Assembly (NCBI GenBank): GCA_003576685.1
Contig: QOZR01000010.1
Location: 1-64,000 of the forward strand
DNA length: 64,000 nucleotides
Direction: 5' to 3'
Source of the DNA: Virgifigura deserti
GTDB taxonomy: Bacteria; Pseudomonadota; Alphaproteobacteria; Dongiales; Dongiaceae
Numbering within the stretch: position 1 is the stretch's first letter; the number at the start of each line of letters is the position of its first letter. Below are positions 17,960-25,903 of the stretch, one piece after another. The notes beneath the pieces were generated by a model, which saw only the letters and a list, made by a program, of their open reading frames with translations, had not been told where the DNA came from and did not search any database. The translations under genes and the position numbers were made by a program.

Positions 17960-19210
17960 CTATCGCGCCTGCATCGCCTCCGGCAGGGTGAAGAGTTCCT
18001 GCTCCTCCTCGATTCCCCTCAACCGATGACGGCCGACGGAAACCAGCTCGGACCCGCAGGGCGAGGCGAAGCGTTTCGAGGCGAGGAGCGGATATCCAAG
18101 CACCGGGCACAGGCCCTCGATCCGTGACACGAGATTGACGGCCGGGCCGATGACCGTGAAGTCGAGCCGTTGCGGCGCGCCGATATTGCCGTACATGACC
18201 GCCCCGGTATGGAGCGCAAGGCCGATCTCAAGCGGCGGTTCCCCGGCTTCCCGGCGGCGGCCGTTCAGCCGGCCCAGACCGTCCAGCGCCTCGCGCGCCG
18301 CCTCGAGCGCCGTCGTGCAGGCCCGGTCGCGGTCGAGGTCGTCGCGGATCGGAAAGATCGCCAGCAGCCCATCGCCGATGAATTTCAGCACGTCACCGCC
18401 ACGGGCGTGGACCGGGCCGGCCATGCATTCGAAATAGTCGTTGAGCAGGCTAATCACCGTATCGCGCGACAACTGGTTCGACATGCGGGTGAAGCCTCGC
18501 AGGTCGCAATACCATAGGGCGGCGGCGATGGTCACGCCGTCGCCGCGCTTCACCAAGCCGCTCAGCACCCGGCGGCCGGCGTCGCGTCCCAGATAAGTTT
18601 CCACCAGCGTTGCGGTGATACGCTGCGTCTCCTTCACCTCGAGAACCAGCGCCAGGACCGGAATGAGATCGGCGAAGCTCGCGAGCTGCCGGTCGGTGAA
18701 GCCGCCCGCCCGGTCGGTGGCGATCGTGACGGTGCTCCACCGCCCCTCGCTCAACCGCATCGGCAAGGCGAGATAGTCCGTCATCCCCTCCTCGCGCAAC
18801 TCCACGAGAATGGGATAGTCGAACACCGCTTCCGGCCCCTCGAGGCGCCGCCGCACCTCGGGCGCCCCGTCATGGAGCGCCTTCATCGGGCTCTTCAGAT
18901 ACATCGGGCTTTCGAGGATCCCGTGCTCGCGCTGGCTTTCCGTCGGTTCCGCGTCGCCGCGACGCCAGACGAAGCCGATGGCGAGCACCTGCGGGTGCAG
19001 CGTCCGCGTGCCCACGGATAGGCGCGCCAGCGGGAAGTCTTCCGCCACGAGCCGCCGGCAGAACTCGCCGATCACCGCCTTGGAGTCCGGCAGGTCCCGC
19101 CCTTCCCGCAGCAGCCACGCCGCGACCCCGTGGACGCAGCTTTGCCCCTGAGCGGCTGAGGCGGTGGCTGAGGCAGCGTCCGGGAGAACGGCGGTGTCGG
19201 GCGCCATCAT
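17960..19210 (-). CDS. Class III adenylate/guanylate cyclase with N-terminal sensory region
   Basis: 416 residues from ATG at 19210 (a GGAG lies 5 bases before it and 8 before the adjacent in-frame ATG at 19207; another ATG at 19273 has no ribosome site). The first 210 residues look like a GAF-like sensor (FPLARLSVGTRTLHPQ, LALPMRLSEGRWSTVTIAT). The catalytic domain follows with metal-binding Asp236 (WYCDLRGFT) and Asp280 (IGDGLLAIF), and the transition-state Asn/Arg in FTVIGPAVNLVSRIE. The base-selecting positions cannot be fixed by eye, so cAMP versus cGMP is open. It has no membrane helix, so it is probably cytosolic. Confidence 0.9.
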   Translation of the reverse strand: MMAPDTAVLPDAASATASAAQGQSCVHGVAAWLLREGRDLPDSKAVIGEFCRRLVAEDFPLARLSVGTRTLHPQVLAIGFVWRRGDAEPTESQREHGILESPMYLKSPMKALHDGAPEVRRRLEGPEAVFDYPILVELREEGMTDYLALPMRLSEGRWSTVTIATDRAGGFTDRQLASFADLIPVLALVLEVKETQRITATLVETYLGRDAGRRVLSGLVKRGDGVTIAAALWYCDLRGFTRMSNQLSRDTVISLLNDYFECMAGPVHARGGDVLKFIGDGLLAIFPIRDDLDRDRACTTALEAAREALDGLGRLNGRRREAGEPPLEIGLALHTGAVMYGNIGAPQRLDFTVIGPAVNLVSRIEGLCPVLGYPLLASKRFASPCGSELVSVGRHRLRGIEEEQELFTLPEAMQAR

Positions 19211-19383
19211 GCGATCTCCGGGATCAGCGGGCGCATTGGGCACAATCCAGTCATGTCGCGAAATCCCGTCCATAACTTCAGGGCCACAGGTCCAGGACCA
19301 GAGGCTGAGGACTTGAACTTAGGCATTACCTGGGCCATCTTCCAGTCGCTCCCCTTTTCAATCGGTCAACCAGGAGGTCAGGC

Positions 19384-19941
19384 ATGTTTATCCAGACCGA
19401 GCAGACGCCCAATCCGGCAACGCTGAAGTTTCTGCCGGGCCGCACGGTCATGGAAACGGGCACGGCCGATTTCCCCGAGGCCGAGACGGCGAAGCGGTCG
19501 CCGCTGGCACAGCGCCTGTTCCAGGTCGAAGGCATCGCCGGCGTATTCCTCGGCAGCGACTTCGTCACGATCACCAAGGTCGAGGGGAAGGAGTGGTCCG
19601 TGCTGAAACCCGCCCTTCTCGGCATCATCATGGAGCATTTCGCGGCGAACCGGCCGGTGATCCTGGCCGACGCCGCGGCCGAGCCCGTTGCCGAACAGGA
19701 TGGCGAGGAAGGCGAGATCGTCGAGCAGATTCGCGAGCTGATCGACACGCGGGTGCGCCCGGCCGTCGCGCAGGATGGCGGCGACATCATCTTTCGCGGG
19801 TTCGAGGACGGCGTCGTCTATCTCCATCTCCAGGGCGCCTGCTCCGGCTGTCCGAGCTCGACGGCGACGTTGAAGATGGGCATCGAGAACATGCTGCGGC
19901 ACTATGTTCCCGAAGTGCTCGAGGTCCGCGCGATCCAATAG
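19384..19941 (+). CDS. nfuA: NfuA/NifU-like iron-sulfur carrier protein
   Basis: 185 residues with an excellent AGGAGGT ribosome site. The N-terminal Nfu domain (FIQTEQTPNPATLKFLPGR through AANRPVI, about 1-92) is followed by an acidic linker and the C-terminal NifU domain. That domain holds the [4Fe-4S]-binding CxxC (Cys153, Cys156 in GACSGCPSS). Nfu proteins carry assembled clusters to apo-enzymes, especially under oxidative or iron stress. No isc or suf genes adjoin it here. Its start region overlaps nothing; the 173 bases upstream hold the divergent cyclase promoter. Confidence 0.95.
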   Translation: MFIQTEQTPNPATLKFLPGRTVMETGTADFPEAETAKRSPLAQRLFQVEGIAGVFLGSDFVTITKVEGKEWSVLKPALLGIIMEHFAANRPVILADAAAEPVAEQDGEEGEIVEQIRELIDTRVRPAVAQDGGDIIFRGFEDGVVYLHLQGACSGCPSSTATLKMGIENMLRHYVPEVLEVRAIQ

Positions 19942-20020
19942 ATGCCCACCGGCTCGGTTCGCCCGCACGGGCCGAACCGAGTCCTGCGGCGCCGGACGGG
20001 CGAAGGGGATAGGGCGGAGC

Positions 20021-20614
20021 ATGGACCAAATTCTCAGCGACGCGGCGCTCGACCGAATCTTTCGCGAGTCTCGAACGCACCGGCACTGGACCGACAAGCC
20101 GGTGTCGGATGTCGTCCTGGAGGCCGCCTACGATCTGGCGAAGATGGCGCCGACGAGCGCCAATTGCAGCCCGATGCGGATCGTCTTCGTCAAGTCGCCG
20201 GACGCGAAGGAGCGCCTGCGGCCGGCGCTGAGCGAGGACAATGTCCGGCAGACCATGAGCGCGCCGGTCACGGCGATCATCGCCCGCGATCTCGAGTTCT
20301 ACGAGCTGCTGCCGCGGCTGTACCCCGAAGACCCGGCCGCCCGGAGCTGGTTCGCCGGAAAGCCGAAGGCGATCGAGTCCACGGCGTTCCGCAATGGATC
20401 CCTGCAGGGCGCCTATTTCATCATCGCGGCGCGGGCGCTCGGCCTCGATTGCGGGCCGATGTCGGGCTTCAGCAATACCAAGGTCGATGCGGAGTTCTTC
20501 CCTGACGGGCGCATCAAGAGCAATTTTCTATGCAATCTCGGCTATGGCGATCGATCGGCTCTGCAGCCGCGCAGCCCGCGCCTCGCATTCGACGAGGCTT
20601 GCTCGGTGCTTTAG
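20021..20614 (+). CDS. rutE: Malonic semialdehyde reductase RutE-like nitroreductase
   Basis: 197 residues from ATG MDQILSDAAL; the frame is open further left, but that part overlaps nfuA in another frame. The sequence has the FMN-dependent nitroreductase fold with RutE landmarks: SRTHRHWTDKPV, YDLAKMAPTSANCSPMR, MSAPVTAIIARD, FRNGSLQGAYFIIAARALGLDCGPMSGF and NFLCNLGYGD. RutE reduces malonic semialdehyde to 3-hydroxypropionate in pyrimidine breakdown. No other rut genes are nearby, so the physiological substrate could differ. It converges with the dipeptidase gene five bases downstream. Confidence 0.85.
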   Translation: MDQILSDAALDRIFRESRTHRHWTDKPVSDVVLEAAYDLAKMAPTSANCSPMRIVFVKSPDAKERLRPALSEDNVRQTMSAPVTAIIARDLEFYELLPRLYPEDPAARSWFAGKPKAIESTAFRNGSLQGAYFIIAARALGLDCGPMSGFSNTKVDAEFFPDGRIKSNFLCNLGYGDRSALQPRSPRLAFDEACSVL

Positions 20615-20619
20615 CCGGG

Positions 20620-21171
20620 CTACATCAGACCGGCCTTCAGCGCCGAGTCGCTGTAAAGTGGATATTGCCGCGCGTTGAACAGTTGATAATGCCACCATTC
20701 ATTCCGGTAAAAGTCCCATCCCGCCGCCGTCATCACGCCGAGAAGGATGGCGCGGTTTCGCTGCGCCTCGACCGACACCTCCAGATTGGCGTGGTGCGCG
20801 CGCGGTGTGAAATCGTCGAATTTGGTTCCCATCTCGAGCTCTCGCCCGCTTGCGTCGACCAGCGTCAGGTCAACGGCCGCGCCGCGCGAATGCGGCGAGC
20901 CGCGTCGCGGATCGGCAACGAATTCGGGATTCGGGAACTTGTTCCACAAGACCCATTGCGCCTCGGTCGGGCGGTAGGCGTCGAAGATCTTGATGCGCAG
21001 ACCGAGCGCTGCCGCAAGCTCGATGGCGCGGGCGAGGCAGGCGGCCGCATCCGGATGCAGATAGCATCGCGCATGACGATAGATCGGGGCGCCGGTCACA
21101 TTGTCGGGCGTGGCGTAAGCCAGCGCGATTTCGATGTCGTACTCGGGCGGGGTGATTTCCAGAAGGCTCAT
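20620..21171 (-). CDS. ddpX: D-alanyl-D-alanine dipeptidase (VanX/DdpX family)
   Basis: 183 residues from ATG MSLLEITPPEYD, a typical family N-terminus; GAGG is 11 bases upstream. Zinc ligands and catalytic residues of the VanX/DdpX (M15D) family are all present: Arg67 in DAYRP, His94 and Asp101 in SPHSRGAAVDL, Glu158 and His161 in EWWHY. Such enzymes cleave D-Ala-D-Ala released in peptidoglycan turnover or precursor recycling. No signal peptide is seen, so action is cytoplasmic. There is no vanHA-type neighbour, so a resistance role is not indicated. Confidence 0.9.
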   Translation of the reverse strand: MSLLEITPPEYDIEIALAYATPDNVTGAPIYRHARCYLHPDAAACLARAIELAAALGLRIKIFDAYRPTEAQWVLWNKFPNPEFVADPRRGSPHSRGAAVDLTLVDASGRELEMGTKFDDFTPRAHHANLEVSVEAQRNRAILLGVMTAAGWDFYRNEWWHYQLFNARQYPLYSDSALKAGLM

Positions 21172-21302
21172 GAAGGGGCGGTCCTCGGTCGAACGGTCCA
21201 GGCATATCGGTGCGGCGCCCAGTCCTATCATGCCGCCAAGCGAATTCAAGACGGGCGAATTCAAGATCGCACGCTCGCCGGCAACCGGCCTTGGCGCGTC
21301 CG

Positions 21303-22046
21303 ATGACCGTGTCCCGGACCGCATCTCCCACGGTTCTCGCGCTCGATTCCGCCGCCGGCGCCTGCTCGGCCGCGCTGTGGCGGCAGGGAAGGCTGGCCGG
21401 CCATCGTTACCGGGCGATGGCGCGCGGTCATGCCGAGGCGCTGCTGCCGATGGTGATCGAGACGATGGCCGCGGCCGGGGCCGGGTTCGACGAACTCGAC
21501 CTGATTGCCGCGACCGTCGGGCCCGGCGCCTTCACCGGGCTGCGGATCGGGCTGGCGACGGCGCGCGGACTCGCGCTTGCGACCGGCGTTCCGGCTCTCG
21601 GTGTGACCACCTTCGCGGCCGTCGCCGAGGCTGTGCCGCCGGCCGAGCGTACCGGCCGCACGCTGCTCGTCCTGCTCGACACCAAGCGGAGCGACCTGTT
21701 CGCCCAGCGCTTCGATGCCGAACTGGAAGCGCTTGGTGCGCCGGCCGTCCTGTCGGTCGATGCACTGGAAGACTGGATCCCGGACGGCCCCGTGATCGTG
21801 GCCGGGGACGGCGTGGCTCTCGCGCGCCCGGTGCTCTCCGGCTTGGCGACCCGGTGCGCCGCCGACATCGCCTACGCCACGGCCGGCGACCTGCCCGACG
21901 CCGCCCATGTCGCCCGAATCGCGGCGCGGCTGTTTGCCTCAGGAACGTCCAGGGGGACGTCCGGGGAAACACCGGGGGGACTGCCGGCGGTGCCGCTCTA
22001 TCTCCGTGCGCCGGCTGTGACTGCGCCGCGCGACGCCGGCCGATGA
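21303..22046 (+). CDS. tsaB: tRNA t6A threonylcarbamoyltransferase complex subunit TsaB
   Basis: 247 residues from ATG MTVSRTASPTVLALDS. The N-terminal half has the ASKHA-type features of TsaB (LALDSAAGACSAALW, RGHAEALLPM, VGPGAFTGLRIGLATARGLAL). The C-terminal half is variable, as expected. TsaB is the non-catalytic partner of TsaD and TsaE in making N6-threonylcarbamoyladenosine at tRNA position 37. Its TGA overlaps the rimI start by four bases (ATGA), a tsaB-rimI arrangement widely conserved in proteobacteria. Confidence 0.95.
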   Translation: MTVSRTASPTVLALDSAAGACSAALWRQGRLAGHRYRAMARGHAEALLPMVIETMAAAGAGFDELDLIAATVGPGAFTGLRIGLATARGLALATGVPALGVTTFAAVAEAVPPAERTGRTLLVLLDTKRSDLFAQRFDAELEALGAPAVLSVDALEDWIPDGPVIVAGDGVALARPVLSGLATRCAADIAYATAGDLPDAAHVARIAARLFASGTSRGTSGETPGGLPAVPLYLRAPAVTAPRDAGR

Positions 22047-22549
22047 ACGGCCCGATGGACGACCAAGATATCCGCGTCGACAGCGTCGGGCCATTTGATC
22101 TGCAGGTCCTAGCCATTCTCCATGCGGCCTGTTTCGACGATCGGTGGGACGAGCCGGCCATCGCGGCGCTGCTGGCGATGCCGGGCGCGTTCGGTTTCTT
22201 GGCCTCGGCCGCGAGCCTGCCGGCCGGCTTCCTCCTGGCGCGTGTGGCGGCGGACGAGGCCGAGATCCTGTCGATCGGCGTCGCGCCGGATCGTCGGCGC
22301 CGGGGCGTCGGCGGGTATCTCCTCGAACGGGCGTTGGATTGCGCGGCGGGCGGCGGCGCCGTGCGGGTCCTTCTAGAAGTGGCGGAGGACAACATCGCCG
22401 CGAGGGCGTTTTATCTCCGCTACGGCTTTGCGGTCGTCGGTCGGCGATCCGGCTATTACCGTCGCGCCGCTGGCCCGCCCGTCGCGGCGCTGATCATGTC
22501 GGCGCAGACGGTGGACAGGTCCCGTTCGGATCCCCGTTCGGATCTTTGA
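22043..22549 (+). CDS. rimI: Ribosomal-protein-alanine N-acetyltransferase RimI (GNAT)
   Basis: 168 residues from the ATG that overlaps the tsaB stop. GNAT fold: the acetyl-CoA loop is APDRRRRGVGGYLL (the R/Q-x-x-G-x-G/A motif, about residues 82-95). Beta-4/alpha-4 LLEVAEDNIAARAFYLRYGFAVVGRRSGYYR follows, including the NxxAxxFYxxxGF signature of RimI. RimI acetylates the N-terminal alanine of ribosomal protein S18 in E. coli. Translationally coupled to tsaB. Confidence 0.93.
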   Translation: MNGPMDDQDIRVDSVGPFDLQVLAILHAACFDDRWDEPAIAALLAMPGAFGFLASAASLPAGFLLARVAADEAEILSIGVAPDRRRRGVGGYLLERALDCAAGGGAVRVLLEVAEDNIAARAFYLRYGFAVVGRRSGYYRRAAGPPVAALIMSAQTVDRSRSDPRSDL

Positions 22550-22672
22550 CGCGCCGTCTATTCGTCCGCGTTGGGAAGTCTCTTGCACCTCTCATCTCGC
22601 ATCAGGATTCGGGGCTCCGGACCCCTCGGCTGTTGCGTTGGAGAAGTAGTCACAAACAACTGCCCAGGTCTG

Positions 22673-22745
22673 CGAAAATTTTTATTTTTCGAATCTTCTA
22701 TGTTGCTTTTGATCGGTACATGCCTATTTTTCATAACGTCCTGCT
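22673..22745 (+). promoter_or_regulatory. AT-rich promoter region of mucR
   Basis: A strikingly AT-rich stretch inside otherwise GC-rich DNA, with A/T runs and T-A steps from about 22673. A promoter fits TTGCTT (22703-22708), 16 bases, TATTTT (22725-22730). MucR/Ros proteins bind AT-rich sites with T-A steps and repress their own genes, so autoregulation is likely by family analogy; that is inference. Confidence 0.5.
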
Positions 22746-22769
22746 CTTCGATGGAGGCAAAGACGCTTG

Positions 22770-23189
22770 ATGAGCGAGCAGTCGAAAGTCAATGAGCTAT
22801 TGCCGCTGGCGACCGATATCGTGTCGGCTCACCTTTCCAATAACACGGTGGCGGTTTCCGATCTGCCGCAATTGATCCGCGAGGTCTATCAGACCTTGGC
22901 GATGCTGGGTGGCGTCCAGACTCCGGCGTCGGAGCGGCCGACCCCGGTGGTTCCGATCAAGAAGTCGGTGATGCCGGATTACATTGTGTGTCTGGAGGAC
23001 GGCAAGAAGCTGAAGATGCTGAAGCGGCATCTGCGGACGGCCTATGGCATGTCCCCGGAGGAGTATCGCGAACGTTGGGGCCTGCCGCCCGATTATCCGA
23101 TGGTGGCGCCAAACTACGCCAAACAGCGCAGCAAGCTGGCGAAGGATATCGGGCTTGGCACGCAGCCGAGACGCCGCCGCAGCAGTTGA
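22770..23189 (+). CDS. mucR: MucR/Ros family transcriptional regulator
   Basis: 139 residues from ATG; a TTG three bases earlier (22767) is nine bases after GGAGG and could be the true start. The N-terminus NELLPLATDIVSAHLSNNTVAVSDLPQLI is the MucR oligomerisation region. The C-terminus carries the Ros-type DNA-binding fold (VCLEDGKKLKMLKRHL through MSPEEYRERWGL). Of the four zinc-ligand positions of Ros, only Cys74 and His87 are kept; the second Cys is Asp77 and the last His is replaced (Ala91-Tyr92). MucR proteins act as H-NS-like silencers controlling polysaccharide, motility and symbiosis/virulence genes in alphaproteobacteria. Confidence 0.93.
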   Translation: MSEQSKVNELLPLATDIVSAHLSNNTVAVSDLPQLIREVYQTLAMLGGVQTPASERPTPVVPIKKSVMPDYIVCLEDGKKLKMLKRHLRTAYGMSPEEYRERWGLPPDYPMVAPNYAKQRSKLAKDIGLGTQPRRRRSS

Positions 23190-23241
23190 CGAGACATAGA
23201 GACGCGGGTTGGGTGACCTAAGCGATAGGCGGGAGTCTCCG

Positions 23242-23263
23242 TTTGGTTTATACTGAAACCAAA
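23242..23263. promoter_or_regulatory. Palindromic operator over the fur -10 element
   Basis: Perfect inverted repeat: TTTGGTTT (23242-23249), six-base centre ATACTG, AAACCAAA (23256-23263). The -10-like TATACT (23249-23254) lies inside it, and the fur start codon is 25 bases beyond its end. The position fits a repressor site, plausibly for Fur itself or another Fur-family protein; no classical -35 is seen. Confidence 0.55.
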
Positions 23264-23288
23264 TGGACGTGTCGCTTACGGTAGGGTT

Positions 23289-23732
23289 ATGTCTTCGCGG
23301 ATAGAACGGCTGTGCGTTGAAAAGGGCCTCAAGATGACCGAGCAGCGCCGCGTGATTGCGCGCGTGCTGTCGGATGCTTCCGATCATCCTGACGTCGAGC
23401 AGCTCTATCGCCGGGCGACGGATGTCGACCCGCATATCAGCATTGCCACCGTGTACCGGACCGTGCGGCTGTTCGAGGAGGCCAATATTCTCGAACGGCA
23501 CGATTTTCGCGATGGCCGCGCCCGCTATGAAGAGGCGCCCGAGACGCATCACGATCATCTGATCAATGTGCAGACCGGCGAGGTCATCGAATTCCAGAAT
23601 GAGGAGATCGAGCTGCTGCAGCAGAGGGTCGCGGAGCGACTGGGCTATCGGCTGATCGATCACCGGCTGGAACTATATGCGGTGCCGCTCGACTCGAAGT
23701 CGGGGAAAGCAGGGAAGAAATCGGAAGGCTGA
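23289..23732 (+). CDS. fur: Fur family iron/manganese-responsive regulator
   Basis: 147 residues with the alphaproteobacterial Fur/Mur look. The winged helix carries MTEQRRVIARVLSD and the recognition helix SIATVYRTVRLFEE. The metal-site segment ETHHDHLINVQTGEVIEF has His87, His88 and His90. The dimerisation half is RVAERLGYRLIDHRLELY. There is no C-terminal CxxC structural zinc site, as in many alphaproteobacterial members that respond mainly to manganese (Mur). The start at 23289 fits family length, although its ribosome site (TAGGG close to the ATG) is weak; ATG 23334 is an alternative. A palindromic operator lies just upstream. Confidence 0.9.
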   Translation: MSSRIERLCVEKGLKMTEQRRVIARVLSDASDHPDVEQLYRRATDVDPHISIATVYRTVRLFEEANILERHDFRDGRARYEEAPETHHDHLINVQTGEVIEFQNEEIELLQQRVAERLGYRLIDHRLELYAVPLDSKSGKAGKKSEG

Positions 23733-23997
23733 GAGTGTCTGACAGACCCTGTCGGCGGTCTGCGCCATCATCCGGCCGTGGATCAAGAGGGCCGCGCCCG
23801 TTCGGCGCGCGAACTGCGCGGCGCCTGATGAAGGGGAGCGATGTTGGGCGCATCGCGAGCGCCGACCGACATCCAACGCGGCATCTGGCATCACGGCAGC
23901 CGGGCGACAGCCCTGCGCTCTGTCCTGAGCGGGTTGATTCAGGGTTGGCGCAGGGCCGAGCCATGCCGACATCACATTCTAAGGGGACAATCGCATA

Positions 23998-24825
23998 ATG
24001 GCAGTCGCGCATCTCGATAAAACGAAACCCGTCGATATTCGCGTCGGCGACCTGCAGTTGCGGCTTGCCGAGACACGCCAGGAGATCGAGGCCGCCCAGG
24101 CGCTGCGCTACACGGTCTTCTACGAGGAAATGTCGGCCAAGCCGACGCCGGAGATGGCGGCCTTGCGGCGCGATTTCGATTCCTTCGACCCTTATTGCGA
24201 CCACCTGCTCGTCATTGATCATCGGCGCGGGGCCGGGGCGGCCGGGGTGGTCGGAACCTATCGGCTGATGCGGCGGGCGACGGCGGCGCAGCGTGGCCAG
24301 TTCTATTCGGTCGACGAGTATGATCTCGGCGCCATTCTCGCCATTCCGGGAGAGATCCTGGAACTTGGCCGCTCCTGCGTCGGTCGCGACCATCGGTCCC
24401 GCGCCGTGATGCAGTTGATGTGGCGCGGCATCGCCGATTACGTGATGCATTACGAGATTGCGTTGATGTTCGGCTGCGCGAGCTTGACGGGGACCAACCC
24501 GGCGCAACTGGCCCTGCCGCTTTCCTATCTTTATCACCATCATCTGGCGCCGCCCGAGCTGCGCGCCCGGGCGCTGCCCGAGCGCTATGTCGACATGAAT
24601 ATGCTCAAGCCGGACGACATCGATCCCCGGGCGGCGATCGCGTTGCTCCCGCCGCTGATAAAGGGGTATCTGCGGTTGGGCGGCTTCGTTGGCGACGGCG
24701 CCGTGGTCGATCCGCAGTTCGACACCACCGACGTCTGCATCGTCGTGAAGACCGATCTAGTTACGGCCAAATATTATCGGCACTACACCCGCGAGGACGC
24801 GGCGAGCCGGCCGGGTGTCGACTGA
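23998..24825 (+). CDS. olsB: L-ornithine N(alpha)-acyltransferase OlsB (GNAT)
   Basis: 275 residues; AAGGGGA precedes the ATG. The body is the OlsB/hemolysin-like GNAT: LRYTVFYEEMSAKPTPEM, CDHLLVID, VVGTYRLMR, ILELGRSCVGRDHRSRAVMQLMW, DYVMHYEIALMFGCASLTGTNP and YVDMNML. OlsB transfers a 3-hydroxyacyl group from acyl-ACP to ornithine, the first step to ornithine lipids, phosphorus-free membrane lipids used under phosphate limitation. The olsA acyltransferase follows directly, which supports the assignment. The 265 bases before it show no feature except the ribosome site; no clear Pho box is visible. Confidence 0.9.
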   Translation: MAVAHLDKTKPVDIRVGDLQLRLAETRQEIEAAQALRYTVFYEEMSAKPTPEMAALRRDFDSFDPYCDHLLVIDHRRGAGAAGVVGTYRLMRRATAAQRGQFYSVDEYDLGAILAIPGEILELGRSCVGRDHRSRAVMQLMWRGIADYVMHYEIALMFGCASLTGTNPAQLALPLSYLYHHHLAPPELRARALPERYVDMNMLKPDDIDPRAAIALLPPLIKGYLRLGGFVGDGAVVDPQFDTTDVCIVVKTDLVTAKYYRHYTREDAASRPGVD

Positions 24826-24854
24826 ACGCCTATGATGATCGACGGTTGGAGCGC

Positions 24855-25775
24855 ATGACCGAGGCGACGGCAGCGGTGCCGTCAAAGCCGCCCCGCGTAA
24901 TACGTCCCACCACGCCCCGGGCAGCCGATGGGCCGGCGCCGCTCGGTTCGCCTTTCCGCGCGATCCTTCGGCTGACGCTTTATCTGGGGCTGACCGTGAC
25001 GCTCATCCCGGTGCAGGCGGTCGCGGTGGCCATCGGCAGCGGCCTGGCCGAGCGGTTGCCGGTCTTCTATCACCGTCTCTGCTGGCGGATTCTCGGGCTG
25101 CAGGTCGAGTGCCGCGGAACGATGTCGACGGCCCGGCCGACGCTGTTCGTATCCAATCACAGCTCCTATGCGGACATCACCGTGCTGGGCGGCCTGATCC
25201 CCGGCTGCTTCGTCGCCAAGGCCGAGGTGGCGGCATGGCCGCTCTTCGGCCTGCTCGCCAAGCTGCAGCGCACCGTGTTCATCGACCGTCAGCGGCGGAG
25301 CACGCGCAATCAGCGCGACGACATGGCGAAGCGGCTGGAGGCCGGCCAGAACCTGATCCTGTTCCCGGAGGGCACCAGCGACGACGGCAATCGCCTCCTC
25401 CCCTTCCGCAGCGCCCTTTTCAGCACCGCGGAGCGCCGTCTCGACAGCGGCGCGGCCCTCCCGGTACAGCCCGTCTCCATTGTTTATGCGCGGCTCAACG
25501 GAATCCCGATCGGGCGCGGCCTGCGGCCGTTCTTCGCCTGGTACGGCGATATGGAGCTGGCCGGCCACCTGTGGTGCCTGGCCGGGCTCGGCAAGGTCAC
25601 GATTGTCGTGGAGTTTCACCAGCCGGTCAGCATCGACGATACGGGGTCGCGCAAGGCGCTCGCGGAGTACTGCCAGCGTGCGGTGGCAGACGGCATGGTG
25701 CGGGCGATCACCGGTCGGCCTCTCGCCGGTCCCGCGGCCTCGGCTGAGGTCGAAGTCCGGGCGCAGGTCGGCTAA
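24855..25775 (+). CDS. olsA: Lyso-ornithine lipid O-acyltransferase OlsA (PlsC family)
   Basis: 306 residues from ATG MTEATAAV (GGAG three bases upstream). An N-terminal membrane helix (LTLYLGLTVTLIPVQAVAVAIG) precedes the PlsC acyltransferase domain with the catalytic NHSSYAD motif (His102, Asp107). The glycerol-phosphate-type loop follows (LILFPEGTSDDG, Phe170-Gly173). OlsA esterifies the lyso-ornithine lipid made by OlsB; some OlsA also make phosphatidic acid. It is 29 bases after olsB in the same direction, giving an olsBA operon. The upstream extension of the frame overlaps olsB and is not coding. Confidence 0.9.
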   Translation: MTEATAAVPSKPPRVIRPTTPRAADGPAPLGSPFRAILRLTLYLGLTVTLIPVQAVAVAIGSGLAERLPVFYHRLCWRILGLQVECRGTMSTARPTLFVSNHSSYADITVLGGLIPGCFVAKAEVAAWPLFGLLAKLQRTVFIDRQRRSTRNQRDDMAKRLEAGQNLILFPEGTSDDGNRLLPFRSALFSTAERRLDSGAALPVQPVSIVYARLNGIPIGRGLRPFFAWYGDMELAGHLWCLAGLGKVTIVVEFHQPVSIDDTGSRKALAEYCQRAVADGMVRAITGRPLAGPAASAEVEVRAQVG

Positions 25776-25903
25776 GCGAAGCGGAACTCTTGAAAGCTCC
25801 GACCTGATGAAACATTATAATGTCTATCAATGACGCAATATAGCGTAGGATTCCTGATCGTGCTGGGCCGCAATCGCCCCGAGGCCGGGTAGCAAGAGCT
25901 TCC

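Noticed and set aside
22571..22795. Small open frame with a hydrophobic, lipobox-like stretch before mucR
   Set aside because: It overlaps the AT-rich promoter and the mucR start, lacks a ribosome site, and its hydrophobic run comes from the T-rich DNA.
23733..23997. Open frame between fur and olsB as a possible small gene
   Set aside because: Arg/Ser/Pro-rich with no ribosome site and no conserved pattern; it ends just at the olsB start, which has its own good site.
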